From assembly GCA_007127255.1 (NCBI GenBank), contig SKZS01000004.1, positions 1 to 10,988 of the forward strand: a stretch of 10,988 bases of DNA, given 5' to 3'. Under the pieces are notes generated by a model. The model saw only the letters and a program-made list of their open reading frames with translations. It was not told the origin of the DNA and did no database searches. The translations under genes were made by a program, and so were the position numbers. Of this stretch, positions 4,658-10,988 are shown piece by piece (position 1 is the first letter of the stretch; every line of letters begins with the position of its first letter). This DNA is from Syntrophomonadaceae bacterium (GTDB lineage Bacteria > Bacillota > Dethiobacteria > DTU022).

Positions 4658-5917
4658 CTAATGGTGTGCGTTAATCTCAGACGGCACTTTCCCAAAATAA
4701 GCTTCCTCGGCTAATGATACTGTAATACCATCGCCGCGCTGAACAGGAAGAACGATTTCTCCCCCGCCACTGCCCAGCCGGGCACAGGGTTCAGCCACAG
4801 CACCGACTCCGACCTGTTCTTCCACAAAGTCGGAAGTAACGATGTTACCTAAATGAGAAACTATATCTGTACGCTTGAAAATCTTAAGCGGCACGCCCAA
4901 CTGACCTGCTGCTTCAATCAGGCCTGCTTCATCGGCCTTGAATTCACCTGTTGCCAGGCAGGCCAATCCTGCTATTGAGAGGCTCGCCTGATCGAAAGCT
5001 TTTTTTACTGCAGTTATAATATTCTCTGCCGGCACACCGCGACGGCAGCCAATCCCGGCTGCAATAGCCCGTGGCCGCAAAACAATATAGGGCAGCCCCT
5101 GCGGTAGAGAAGGCAGCTTTAACATATTTGTAACCAGCACTGCACCATTTCTGCCTCGAGACATATCTTCTGTTTGTTCAGTAAAGCAGATTTCACCGCC
5201 CAGCTTTTGCTTAAAAACCGGATCAAGGGGCCGGCTGCTGTAGAGCACGATTTCCTGTCCTTCGAGCAAAGCGGCGCTCAGCTTTTTCAGATCAGACAGG
5301 TTTTCAATCTGCCAGCCATACTTTCGGGCCAGATCATCAAATGCTGGCAGTCCCTGACCGTCGGTTGCCGTGGTAACCACCGGCTCGGCACCCAGGTGCC
5401 CGGCAATTTCCACAGCCAGCTGATTGGCCCCGCCCAGGTGCCCGGAGAGCAGGCTGATCGCATAACGTCCGCCTTCGTCAACTACAACCACGGCCGGATC
5501 AACCGTTTTACCGCGCAGTGAAGGGGCAATGCCCCGGACGGCAACTGCAACGGCAGAAATAAAGACCAGGGCATTATATTGTTGAAAAAGGCTGCCTGCT
5601 GCCCCGGTAAAATCACCTTCCAGAGAAAAAACTTTATCCAAACGGGTGGAAGTCCGGTTTTCTGCCTGATTGGAGTCGGCAGAACCGGCTGCCTGCTCGA
5701 TATCATGGTTGCTGCTTTTGTTGCGGCTTTCACTGTTTCTGTCAGATTCATTCACATCCACGGGAAAACTTTTAGTTTCTTCATGTTTACTGCCGAAAAC
5801 GGTACCGTCCCGGAGAAAGCGTGGCGGCACGTAAATATCTGCCCCCGGAAATAATTGAAGCAGTTTCCGGCTCAGACCAAGCCCTCTTTTGCTAACTGCA
5901 ATAAAAGCTATTCGCAC
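4658..5917 (-). CDS. cbiG: Cobalt-precorrin-5A hydrolase CbiG
   Basis: CbiG opens the delta-lactone of cobalt-precorrin-5A and releases the C20-methyl fragment as acetaldehyde. Domains in order are an N-terminal domain beginning AFIAVSKRGLGLSRKL, a central domain with AVAVRGIAPSLRGKTVDPAVVVVDEGG (residues 124-150) and SLLSGHLGGAN (155-165), and a C-terminal CbiG/CobE-like domain from GIGCRRGVPAENI (288-300) to GEIVLP. The length is 419 aa, longer than usual, because residues about 43-93 are a polar Ser/Asn/Glu-rich linker not expected in the family. The start is GTG at 5917 with GGGAGGG upstream, overlapping the cbiF stop by 10 nt. The 326-nt gap follows it. Confidence 0.94.
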   Translation of the reverse strand: MRIAFIAVSKRGLGLSRKLLQLFPGADIYVPPRFLRDGTVFGSKHEETKSFPVDVNESDRNSESRNKSSNHDIEQAAGSADSNQAENRTSTRLDKVFSLEGDFTGAAGSLFQQYNALVFISAVAVAVRGIAPSLRGKTVDPAVVVVDEGGRYAISLLSGHLGGANQLAVEIAGHLGAEPVVTTATDGQGLPAFDDLARKYGWQIENLSDLKKLSAALLEGQEIVLYSSRPLDPVFKQKLGGEICFTEQTEDMSRGRNGAVLVTNMLKLPSLPQGLPYIVLRPRAIAAGIGCRRGVPAENIITAVKKAFDQASLSIAGLACLATGEFKADEAGLIEAAGQLGVPLKIFKRTDIVSHLGNIVTSDFVEEQVGVGAVAEPCARLGSGGGEIVLPVQRGDGITVSLAEEAYFGKVPSEINAHH

Positions 5918-6675
5918 TGCTTGCCCTCCCGGCAGCCGTGGGTAAATCCGGCATCGTAAAGCTTAGAACGGCTGATTGGTTTGCCCAGGAAAGGCCCGAC
6001 TAAAATCAGGGCACTCAGCTTCAGTCCGGCCTCTTTTACCTTGCCGGCAATATCGGCAATGGTCCCTTCAATTACCTGCTCCTCTTCCCAGGAAGCCTTG
6101 TAAACCACGGCCACAGGAGTATATTCGCTGTAACCCTGTCGCAGCTCATCGACCACCTGGTCAATCATGCCGATACTCAAGAATATGGCCATGCTGGCCC
6201 TGTGCGCAGCCAGGCTGCTTAAAGCCTGCTCTTCAGGCACGGGGGTCCGCCCGGCCTGGCGGGTCAGTATTATGGTCTGCGATATTTCAGGCAGGGTATA
6301 TTCCTTGCCTACCGCCGCCGCGGCCGCAGAAAAAGAGCTTACTCCCGGCACCATAGCATAAGAAACTCCCGCCTCTGCCAGTATTTCCATCTGTTCACGC
6401 AGGGCTCCGTAAATACTGGGATCACCGCTCTGCAGGCGCACTACCTTTTTGCCAGCCCTGGCATACTCGATCATCACCTTGCAGATTTCCTCCAGGTTCA
6501 TGCCTGCACTGTCGTACAGCGCACAGTCATCTTTAACCCGTTCTAAAATCTTCTCGTTGACCAGGGAACCGGCATAAACCACCAAATCAGCTTCCTGCAG
6601 CAGGCGGTCTCCCTTCATGGTAATCAGCTCCGGGTCACCTGGACCCGCCCCCACTATATAAATCATTTTATTCAT
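5908..6675 (-). CDS. cbiF: Cobalt-precorrin-4 C11-methyltransferase (CbiF/CobM)
   Basis: This SAM-dependent tetrapyrrole methylase adds the C11 methyl group to cobalt-precorrin-4. Visible marks are IVGAGPGDPELIT (7-19), VVYAGSLVN, VVRLQSGDPSIYGALREQM, PGVSSFSAAAAAVGKEYTLPE, and the CobM-typical TIILTRQAGRTPVPE followed by MAIFLSIGMIDQVV. At 255 aa it is standard for the family. The ATG overlaps the cbiL stop as ATGA, with AAAGGAG upstream; a second ATG three codons in is an alternative start. The next gene, cbiG, acts on its product. Confidence 0.96.
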   Translation of the reverse strand: MNKMIYIVGAGPGDPELITMKGDRLLQEADLVVYAGSLVNEKILERVKDDCALYDSAGMNLEEICKVMIEYARAGKKVVRLQSGDPSIYGALREQMEILAEAGVSYAMVPGVSSFSAAAAAVGKEYTLPEISQTIILTRQAGRTPVPEEQALSSLAAHRASMAIFLSIGMIDQVVDELRQGYSEYTPVAVVYKASWEEEQVIEGTIADIAGKVKEAGLKLSALILVGPFLGKPISRSKLYDAGFTHGCREGKQCE

Positions 6676-7382
6676 TTAACCGGCTCCTTTCTGGAAATAA
6701 TCAGTGAAAAATATGAAAGATCTTCTTCTGCCACAGATTTAAGGTCGGTAATTATCCGCTCTTCGGGATGCCCGCAAGATACAACCAGGATGCTGCTTTC
6801 CAGGCGGCCTGCCTTTTCCAAAGCCGAAAGCAGTTTCTGATACTGGCGGGCAACCTTAAATATTACAACCGTATCGAAATAATCAAGCTTCCCGTTATTC
6901 AAGTCTTCCACGGCCGAACCTGGAATAACGGCCATTCTCTCATCTCCAAAGGCCAGGGGCATACCACCAGCCGCCGCAGCCGCACTGAATGATGTAATCC
7001 CGGGGATAGTCATAACCTGGTACCCAGCCCGATCCAGTTCCTGGTAAAGGTAAATATAGGTGCTGTAAAGCATAGCATCGCCCAGGGTTAAAAAGGCGAC
7101 CGACTGCCCCTGGTCAAGCAAATCCTTAATTGTTTCACAGCCCTGGCGCCAGGCCTCAGCCAGACGCTCCCGGTCCCGGGTCATCGGAAAATCAAGCTCG
7201 ATAATGAGGCAGTCCGCCCTGATATGGCTGCCGGCAATCTTCCGGGCCGTGCTTTCCTTGTCTCGTTCGGCAACGGGCACCGCCACACAATCAACTTCCT
7301 GCAAGACCCGGGCCGCTTTGTGGGTCAAAAGTTCCGGATCACCCGGACCGACTCCAATTCCATATAATAGTCCTTTCATCAT
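6672..7382 (-). CDS. cbiL: Cobalt-precorrin-2 C20-methyltransferase (CbiL/CobI)
   Basis: This enzyme carries out the first methylation after cobalt insertion, SAM-dependent at C20. It has the tetrapyrrole methylase fold: YGIGVGPGDPELLTHKA near the N-terminus, CVAVPVAERDKESTA, the SAM-site FLTLGDAMLYSTYIYL, and PGITSFSAAAAAGGMPLA. At 236 aa it is normal for CobI/CbiL. Two adjacent ATG codons are possible starts: 7382, which overlaps the cbiT stop by 4 nt but sits only 4 nt from the AAAGGAG site, and 7379, with better spacing (7 nt). The proteins would differ by one residue. Confidence 0.95.
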   Translation of the reverse strand: MMKGLLYGIGVGPGDPELLTHKAARVLQEVDCVAVPVAERDKESTARKIAGSHIRADCLIIELDFPMTRDRERLAEAWRQGCETIKDLLDQGQSVAFLTLGDAMLYSTYIYLYQELDRAGYQVMTIPGITSFSAAAAAGGMPLAFGDERMAVIPGSAVEDLNNGKLDYFDTVVIFKVARQYQKLLSALEKAGRLESSILVVSCGHPEERIITDLKSVAEEDLSYFSLIISRKEPVK

Positions 7383-8083
7383 CCAGCTCCTTTCACGGCA
7401 GAAACTATGAACACGGGATTTAAAGGCTGCAGGGCAGTACCACTTCCCATTTTCCGGGAGCGGGAAATTGCGGCCTGAATAAAATTAATATCTGAAAAAC
7501 CACTTTTTTCTAAAGCTTCCAGGGCTTCAGCCAGGGTTTGAAGCAGGATGCAGTTCAATACCACCACTCCTCCCGGCAACATCAGCTCAAAAACCCGGTC
7601 AATGATTTTCTCCAGGTTCCCCCCACTACCACCAATAATAACCCGGTCGAAGTAACCTAAGCCATCCAGCGCAGTCGGGGCTTTTCCTTCAACAAGCGTT
7701 ACGTTCTGCAGGTTAAAACGCTGCAGGTTAGACCGGACCAGGGCCACTGCTTCCAGATCGCGCTCAACAGCCACAACTTCTCCACTCTTTGTGCCGCATT
7801 TCTTGACACCACGATCTTTTATATCACGGTCACATTCACTTTTCGCCTCCGCTTCTGATTCAGGGCCTCCCCTGCCCAACAGCAGGGCACACTCCACGGT
7901 TAAACCACCGCTTCCGGCTCCGATGTCAAGGACCCGGCTGCCCTCCTCCAACTTCAATTTAGAGAGGGTCAGACAGCGAATCTCTTCCTTGGTTAGTGGC
8001 ACATCACCCCACACAAACTCTTCATCGGACAGCCCGGGAACGATCCTCTTAGCCCGGTCATTTACTTTGGTCTGCTCACTCAC
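7379..8083 (-). CDS. cbiT: Cobalt-precorrin-6B C15-methyltransferase (decarboxylating) CbiT
   Basis: CbiT methylates C15 and decarboxylates the C12 acetate side chain. It is a class I SAM methyltransferase, unlike its neighbours: the SAM-binding glycine motif VLDIGAGSGGLTVE lies at 51-64, with the acidic ribose-binding strand VVAVERD at 103-109 and a later IIGGSGGN strand. The N-terminal GDVPLTKEEIRCLTLSKL is typical of CbiT. The 234 aa exceeds the usual size of about 190 because a charged stretch (about 71-98, rich in Glu, Lys and Asp with two Cys) separates the first two SAM-site strands. The start is GTG at 8083 with a GGTGGTGA site, overlapping cbiE by 8 nt. It is separate from CbiE, not fused as in CobL. 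Confidence 0.94.
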   Translation of the reverse strand: MSEQTKVNDRAKRIVPGLSDEEFVWGDVPLTKEEIRCLTLSKLKLEEGSRVLDIGAGSGGLTVECALLLGRGGPESEAEAKSECDRDIKDRGVKKCGTKSGEVVAVERDLEAVALVRSNLQRFNLQNVTLVEGKAPTALDGLGYFDRVIIGGSGGNLEKIIDRVFELMLPGGVVVLNCILLQTLAEALEALEKSGFSDINFIQAAISRSRKMGSGTALQPLNPVFIVSAVKGAG

Positions 8084-8699
8084 TGCAAATCACCACCAGA
8101 TTCAGGTCGGAACCGCTGTGTTCAAGAAAATCTTCCACGCGGCCCCTGCTGATTTTTTCAGTGGGGTAGGAAAGATCCTCCCCGATGTAAACTGTTTTAT
8201 CTTTCACCCCGGCATCGGTCAAAATGCGGCAGACCATCGCCGGGCTGTTTTTCCGATCGGTAAAAAGCGCTGTCACATCTTCTGCGGACACGACATCTGC
8301 CAGATCATCAACTTCCCTCCCGTGCAGGCTTAAGAAGCGAGCTTCCTGCCAGCATAACCCGAGGCGGGCAAAGAAATACTGCACGGCGCTGATACCCGGA
8401 TAAACCTCGAGAGCTCCCCGCCCAAATTCACTGACCAGGCGGGGCAGAATGCTGTATATCCCGCTGTCGCCGGAAACCAGGATCCCGACTTTCCGGTCTC
8501 TCCTTTTTTCCCTGACTTCAGCCAGGATCGGGTCCAATTTTCCTGTAATCTCAAGCTGCTCCTGACTTGGAAAATTAAAAAGAGCCAGGTTGCGCTTACC
8601 ACCCACCAGCAAATCGCAGGCCTTTGCTTTTTCATAAATGATGGGCGGCAGGTAGTCCGGTGAACCGGGCCCGACCGCCAGCACGGCAATTTTTTGCAC
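8076..8699 (-). CDS. cbiE: Cobalt-precorrin-7 C5-methyltransferase CbiE
   Basis: CbiE is a SAM-dependent tetrapyrrole methylase adding the C5 methyl group, working in sequence with CbiT. It shows VLAVGPGSPDYLPP (6-19), CDLLVGGKRNL, the SAM-loop ILVSGDSGIYSILPRL, and YPGISAVQYFFARLGLCWQEARFLSLHGR, all characteristic of CbiE/the N-terminal half of CobL. At 207 aa it is a normal stand-alone length. The start is GTG at 8699, immediately after the cbiD TAA, with GGAGGA about 8 nt upstream lying inside cbiD. Confidence 0.95.
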   Translation of the reverse strand: MQKIAVLAVGPGSPDYLPPIIYEKAKACDLLVGGKRNLALFNFPSQEQLEITGKLDPILAEVREKRRDRKVGILVSGDSGIYSILPRLVSEFGRGALEVYPGISAVQYFFARLGLCWQEARFLSLHGREVDDLADVVSAEDVTALFTDRKNSPAMVCRILTDAGVKDKTVYIGEDLSYPTEKISRGRVEDFLEHSGSDLNLVVICSE

Positions 8700-9824
8700 T
8701 TAAAATTCCTCCAGTAAACTTTTGGCCTGCCCGTCACTTCCCAGCAGACCCCGTCTAAAATTAAAAAGGACTGTTCCGATCCTGGCCTGGTCATACAGGT
8801 ATGCAGAACTCCTGCTGCTTACTTCTTCAGCCAGCTGATCAAAATAGCCTGCCCCACCAATTTCACTTAGCAGGTCAACCATGTCCTCAGTAGTTACCGC
8901 TTCCTGCATTTTCTGGATTGTCTCCCGTCCGGCACCAAGCAGGGCCGCCCGCGCCGCAAATGTTTCGAAGCGGGCATCCGCCACGCGGCTGTGGGTATTG
9001 AAAATGCCGGCAGCTACCTTGATCAGCTTGCCGATATGGCCAATGATTAAAACCTGATTTAACTCCAGTTCACTGCAGCGATCCAGGGAAAACCCTACCA
9101 GGTTGCCCACCTTGATCACCGCTTCTTCCGGCAGTTTAAAGTGCTCCAGGGCCAGGGTCCGCCCGTAATTGCCGGTAACCAGGACAACTGGCCCCCGGTG
9201 CTCCAGGCAAAGTGTTTTCAGCTCCAGGGCCAGGGTATCTTCGTAAGATTTCTCCGACATCGGTTCTACCAAACCGCTTGTGCCGAGGATAGAAAGGCCG
9301 CCGGTTATACCCAGGCGGGAGTTTAGTGTTTTTTTGGCCAGACGTTTACCATCGGGAATTATAATCTCAATTTTCACTCCCTGACCATCAGGCAGAACTG
9401 AACCTGCCGCCTCAAAAATCATTTTTTCCGGCACGGGGTTAATGGCCGGTCTACCCACGTCCACCAGCAGACCCGGTTTCGTCACCACACCGACTCCCCG
9501 GCCTCCCTTGAGGGTAATGCCCGCCTTTTCAGCCTTTACTGCCCTCACTTTCACCAGCATCTTGTTGGTAATATCGGGATCGTCCCCGGCATCCTTTTTC
9601 ACGGAACATTCAGCCCAATCTTCGCCGATGGTAGCCTCGCAAATATCCAAGGCCAGGTCAACACCGGCCGGTGTATTGATCTGTGCTTTTTTGGGAATCT
9701 CACCGCTGAAAAGCAGTTCAACCGCCGCCTTAGCCGCGGCCGCGGCACAGGTGCCGGTGCTATAACCGCGCCGCATCCTGCGCCCGCCGGTTACGGTATA
9801 CTGCCAGTCTTTTATATTAGCCAC
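8700..9824 (-). CDS. cbiD: Cobalt-precorrin-5B C1-methyltransferase CbiD
   Basis: CbiD methylates C1 of cobalt-precorrin-5B in the anaerobic route; it has no counterpart of the same fold in the aerobic pathway, so it marks this as the oxygen-independent type. Family signatures are RRGYSTGTCAAAAAKAA near the N-terminus, GVGVVTKPGL, and LGITGGLSILGTSGLVEPMS in the middle. I chose GTG at 9824, which has GAAAGGA about 9 nt upstream and gives 374 aa; an in-frame TTG at 9842 would add six residues but lacks a good ribosome binding site. About 35 nt separate it from cbiC. Confidence 0.94.
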   Translation of the reverse strand: MANIKDWQYTVTGGRRMRRGYSTGTCAAAAAKAAVELLFSGEIPKKAQINTPAGVDLALDICEATIGEDWAECSVKKDAGDDPDITNKMLVKVRAVKAEKAGITLKGGRGVGVVTKPGLLVDVGRPAINPVPEKMIFEAAGSVLPDGQGVKIEIIIPDGKRLAKKTLNSRLGITGGLSILGTSGLVEPMSEKSYEDTLALELKTLCLEHRGPVVLVTGNYGRTLALEHFKLPEEAVIKVGNLVGFSLDRCSELELNQVLIIGHIGKLIKVAAGIFNTHSRVADARFETFAARAALLGAGRETIQKMQEAVTTEDMVDLLSEIGGAGYFDQLAEEVSSRSSAYLYDQARIGTVLFNFRRGLLGSDGQAKSLLEEF

Positions 9825-9859
9825 TTCTTGTCTTCCTTTCAATTACTTTCTCGCCTCGA

Positions 9860-10498
9860 TTATTTCCCCGCCGCCAGCTTCATTAAAGCATTGATGATAG
9901 CCACCGCCACGGTACTGCCACCCTTGCGTCCGCGAATCGTAATATGGGGCAGCTTGCTTTTTAACAGTTCCTCTTTTGATTCAGCCGCTTCAACAAAACC
10001 AACCGGCACCCCAACTATCAGCCCCGGTCTGACCTGGCCTTCTTCCGCAAGACGCAACAGTTCATACAGGGCGGTTGGGGCGTTGCCGATGGCAAAAATA
10101 GCTTCCGGGTGCTTTTCAGAAGCCCGCCTGATATTTACTATTGAACGGGTCAGGCCTTCTTCGAGAGCCAACCGGCGGGTCTCTTCCTCGGCAACTAAAC
10201 ACTTAACCTGCGAATCAAATGAGTTTAAAAGCTCCTTGCTAATGCCGACTGCGATCATATTAGTATCGGTAACAATCACCTGCTGCCCTTCCCGGATAAG
10301 CTTAAGCGCTTTTTCATAAACCCCCGAAGAAGCTGCAAGCAGATCGGCATACTCAAAATCGGCTGTGGTATGAATAACCCTTTTAACCACTGCCGCTTCC
10401 ACCGGGCTGAACTTCTCAATTTTTGAACCCAGTTCCTCTTCAATAATAAGCATGCTCTTGCTTTCAATGCCTTCGGGACTGGTACTGTAAGCTCTCAC
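9860..10498 (-). CDS. cbiC: Cobalt-precorrin-8 methylmutase CbiC (CobH)
   Basis: CbiC moves the methyl group from C11 to C12, producing (cobalt) cobyrinic acid; it needs no cofactor. The family motif RVIHTTADFEYADLL places His43 at the position of the catalytic histidine known in CobH. Other conserved stretches are TDTNMIAVGI, AIGNAPTALYEL, GVPVGFVEAAESKE and the glycine-rich IRGRKGGSTVAVAIINAL near the end. At 212 aa it is standard. The start is GTG at 10498, overlapping the cbiX stop as GTGA, with a CGGAG site upstream. Confidence 0.96.
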   Translation of the reverse strand: MRAYSTSPEGIESKSMLIIEEELGSKIEKFSPVEAAVVKRVIHTTADFEYADLLAASSGVYEKALKLIREGQQVIVTDTNMIAVGISKELLNSFDSQVKCLVAEEETRRLALEEGLTRSIVNIRRASEKHPEAIFAIGNAPTALYELLRLAEEGQVRPGLIVGVPVGFVEAAESKEELLKSKLPHITIRGRKGGSTVAVAIINALMKLAAGK

Positions 10499-10869
10499 AT
10501 TAATCGCTCCGTTTCTTTTACCCGGTCAATAACAATCTCTGCCAGGCGGGAATCGGCACCAAGAGGGCCGGTCAGGTGCAGTTTCACTCCGGGATATTTT
10601 TTGCTTAAGGCTGAAAGCTCTTCCGGTATATCAGATTTAACATGGACCCCGGCGGCAATGAGGAAAGGCATTACGATTATTTGTCCAACACCTTCGGCTG
10701 ACATTTTATCCACTACCTCTCCCAGATGCGGTTCGCTGATCTGCAGTGAGGCATATTCGACCAGGTCGTAAGAAACCCGGTCGCGCACCATTGTCGTTAC
10801 TTTGGCCAGGGTCTCGGTTGCCTCAGGCGCCTTGCTGCCGTGACCTAGAATAATTAAGCCGGTTTTCAA
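10495..10869 (-). CDS. cbiX: Sirohydrochlorin cobaltochelatase, short CbiX
   Basis: CbiX inserts Co2+ into sirohydrochlorin, the committed early-cobalt step. The 124-aa protein is a single chelatase domain (the short form, thought to act as a homodimer): ILGHGSK at 7-13 supplies His10 and GVHVKSDIP at 74-82 supplies His76, the two metal-site histidines of the family. The start is TTG at 10869, with GGAGG 7 nt upstream; no better start is in frame. Its close relative SirB inserts iron for siroheme, so cobalt is inferred from its place at the head of the cbi operon. It is the first operon gene visible; repeats rather than a leader lie directly upstream. Confidence 0.92.
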   Translation of the reverse strand: MKTGLIILGHGSKAPEATETLAKVTTMVRDRVSYDLVEYASLQISEPHLGEVVDKMSAEGVGQIIVMPFLIAAGVHVKSDIPEELSALSKKYPGVKLHLTGPLGADSRLAEIVIDRVKETERLM

Positions 10870-10897
10870 ATGTTTTCCTCCATTTCATTTCTTTTTT

Positions 10898-10988
10898 GAA
10901 CATCCAATGTAGGCACGCACGCCATGCCCCTACGTTCTGGATGTCGGTCTTGCCTGGTTCATGCGGGCACGGCACGCCGTGCCCCTAC
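10898..10988. repeat. GC-rich palindromic repeat pair upstream of cbiX, cut by the window edge
   Basis: There are two related copies, 10909-10933 and 10963-10988, both ending GTGCCCCTAC or ATGCCCCTAC. Copy 1 is framed by GAACATCCA (10898-10906) and TGGATGTC-type arms (to 10945). Copy 2 contains a perfect 9-bp inverted repeat, GGGCACGGC (10965-10973) with GCCGTGCCC (10976-10984), separated by AC. This is a common style of dispersed intergenic repeat. No promoter or riboswitch is recognisable in 10870-10988. Confidence 0.7.

Noticed and set aside
5482..5917. Possible frameshift or fusion in cbiG because of its extra length
   Set aside because: The frame is continuous, motifs before and after the insert are in one frame, and the extra residues form a polar linker, so the gene appears intact.
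5976..6356. 126-codon Pro/Arg-rich open frame on the + strand
   Set aside because: It is antisense to cbiF; the Pro/Arg-rich composition is typical of a shadow frame.
7791..8333. 180-codon open frame on the + strand
   Set aside because: It lies antisense across cbiT and cbiE, has no ribosome binding site, and its composition is a mirror of those genes; both - strand proteins are clear family members.
9828..10319. 163-codon open frame on the + strand
   Set aside because: It is antisense to cbiC, which carries the full CobH/CbiC motif set; no recognisable protein features.
10495..10869. CbiX as SirB ferrochelatase
   Set aside because: Sequence alone cannot exclude it, but the position at the head of a complete cbi operon without another cobaltochelatase favours cobalt.

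Overview
The window looks like a chromosomal piece of an anaerobic, Gram-positive-type bacterium, most likely a clostridial member of the Bacillota. The basis is the strong AGGAGG-type ribosome binding sites, the frequent GTG/TTG starts, sigma-A-like promoters, and a cobalamin pathway of the oxygen-independent (early cobalt insertion) type. The species cannot be fixed from this sequence alone.

Layout. Positions 1-1288 (+ strand) hold a sulfur module: the 3' end of a rhodanese-domain protein, then two small membrane proteins that form the two halves of a YeeE/YedE-type sulfur-compound transporter. All three are joined by TAATG stop/start overlaps. Next come cobO (- strand; corrinoid adenosyltransferase) and a divergent family I inorganic pyrophosphatase gene (+ strand), sharing a short intergenic region with two back-to-back promoters. 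From the right edge down to about 2869 (- strand) runs a cobalamin operon in the order cbiX-cbiC-cbiD-cbiE-cbiT-cbiL-cbiF-cbiG-(326-nt gap)-cbiH/cobJ-cbiJ/cobK. Most junctions overlap by 4-10 nt, which suggests translational coupling.

How it works together. The ten cbi products cover the whole anaerobic corrin-ring route from sirohydrochlorin to cobyrinic acid: CbiX inserts cobalt, CbiL, CbiH, CbiF, CbiD, CbiE and CbiT methylate, CbiG opens the delta-lactone, CbiJ reduces, and CbiC moves the C11 methyl to C12. CobO adenosylates the later corrinoid. Amidation, aminopropanol attachment and lower-ligand genes (cbiA, cbiP, cbiB, cobUST) are not in the window. No cobalamin riboswitch is visible; the operon's promoter and leader probably lie beyond the right edge.

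Non-coding structure is where the unusual material lies. A 38/39-nt element with its own terminal inverted repeats occurs twice in opposite orientation, flanking cobO and the pyrophosphatase gene, and one copy supplies the stop codon and last residues of cbiJ. The 326-nt gap inside the operon holds a G-rich hairpin/quadruplex candidate, a duplicated 25-nt repeat with palindromic cores, and a possible internal promoter. A different GC-rich repeat pair sits upstream of cbiX. I see no new enzymatic, defence or mobile system; the genes themselves are recognisable families.
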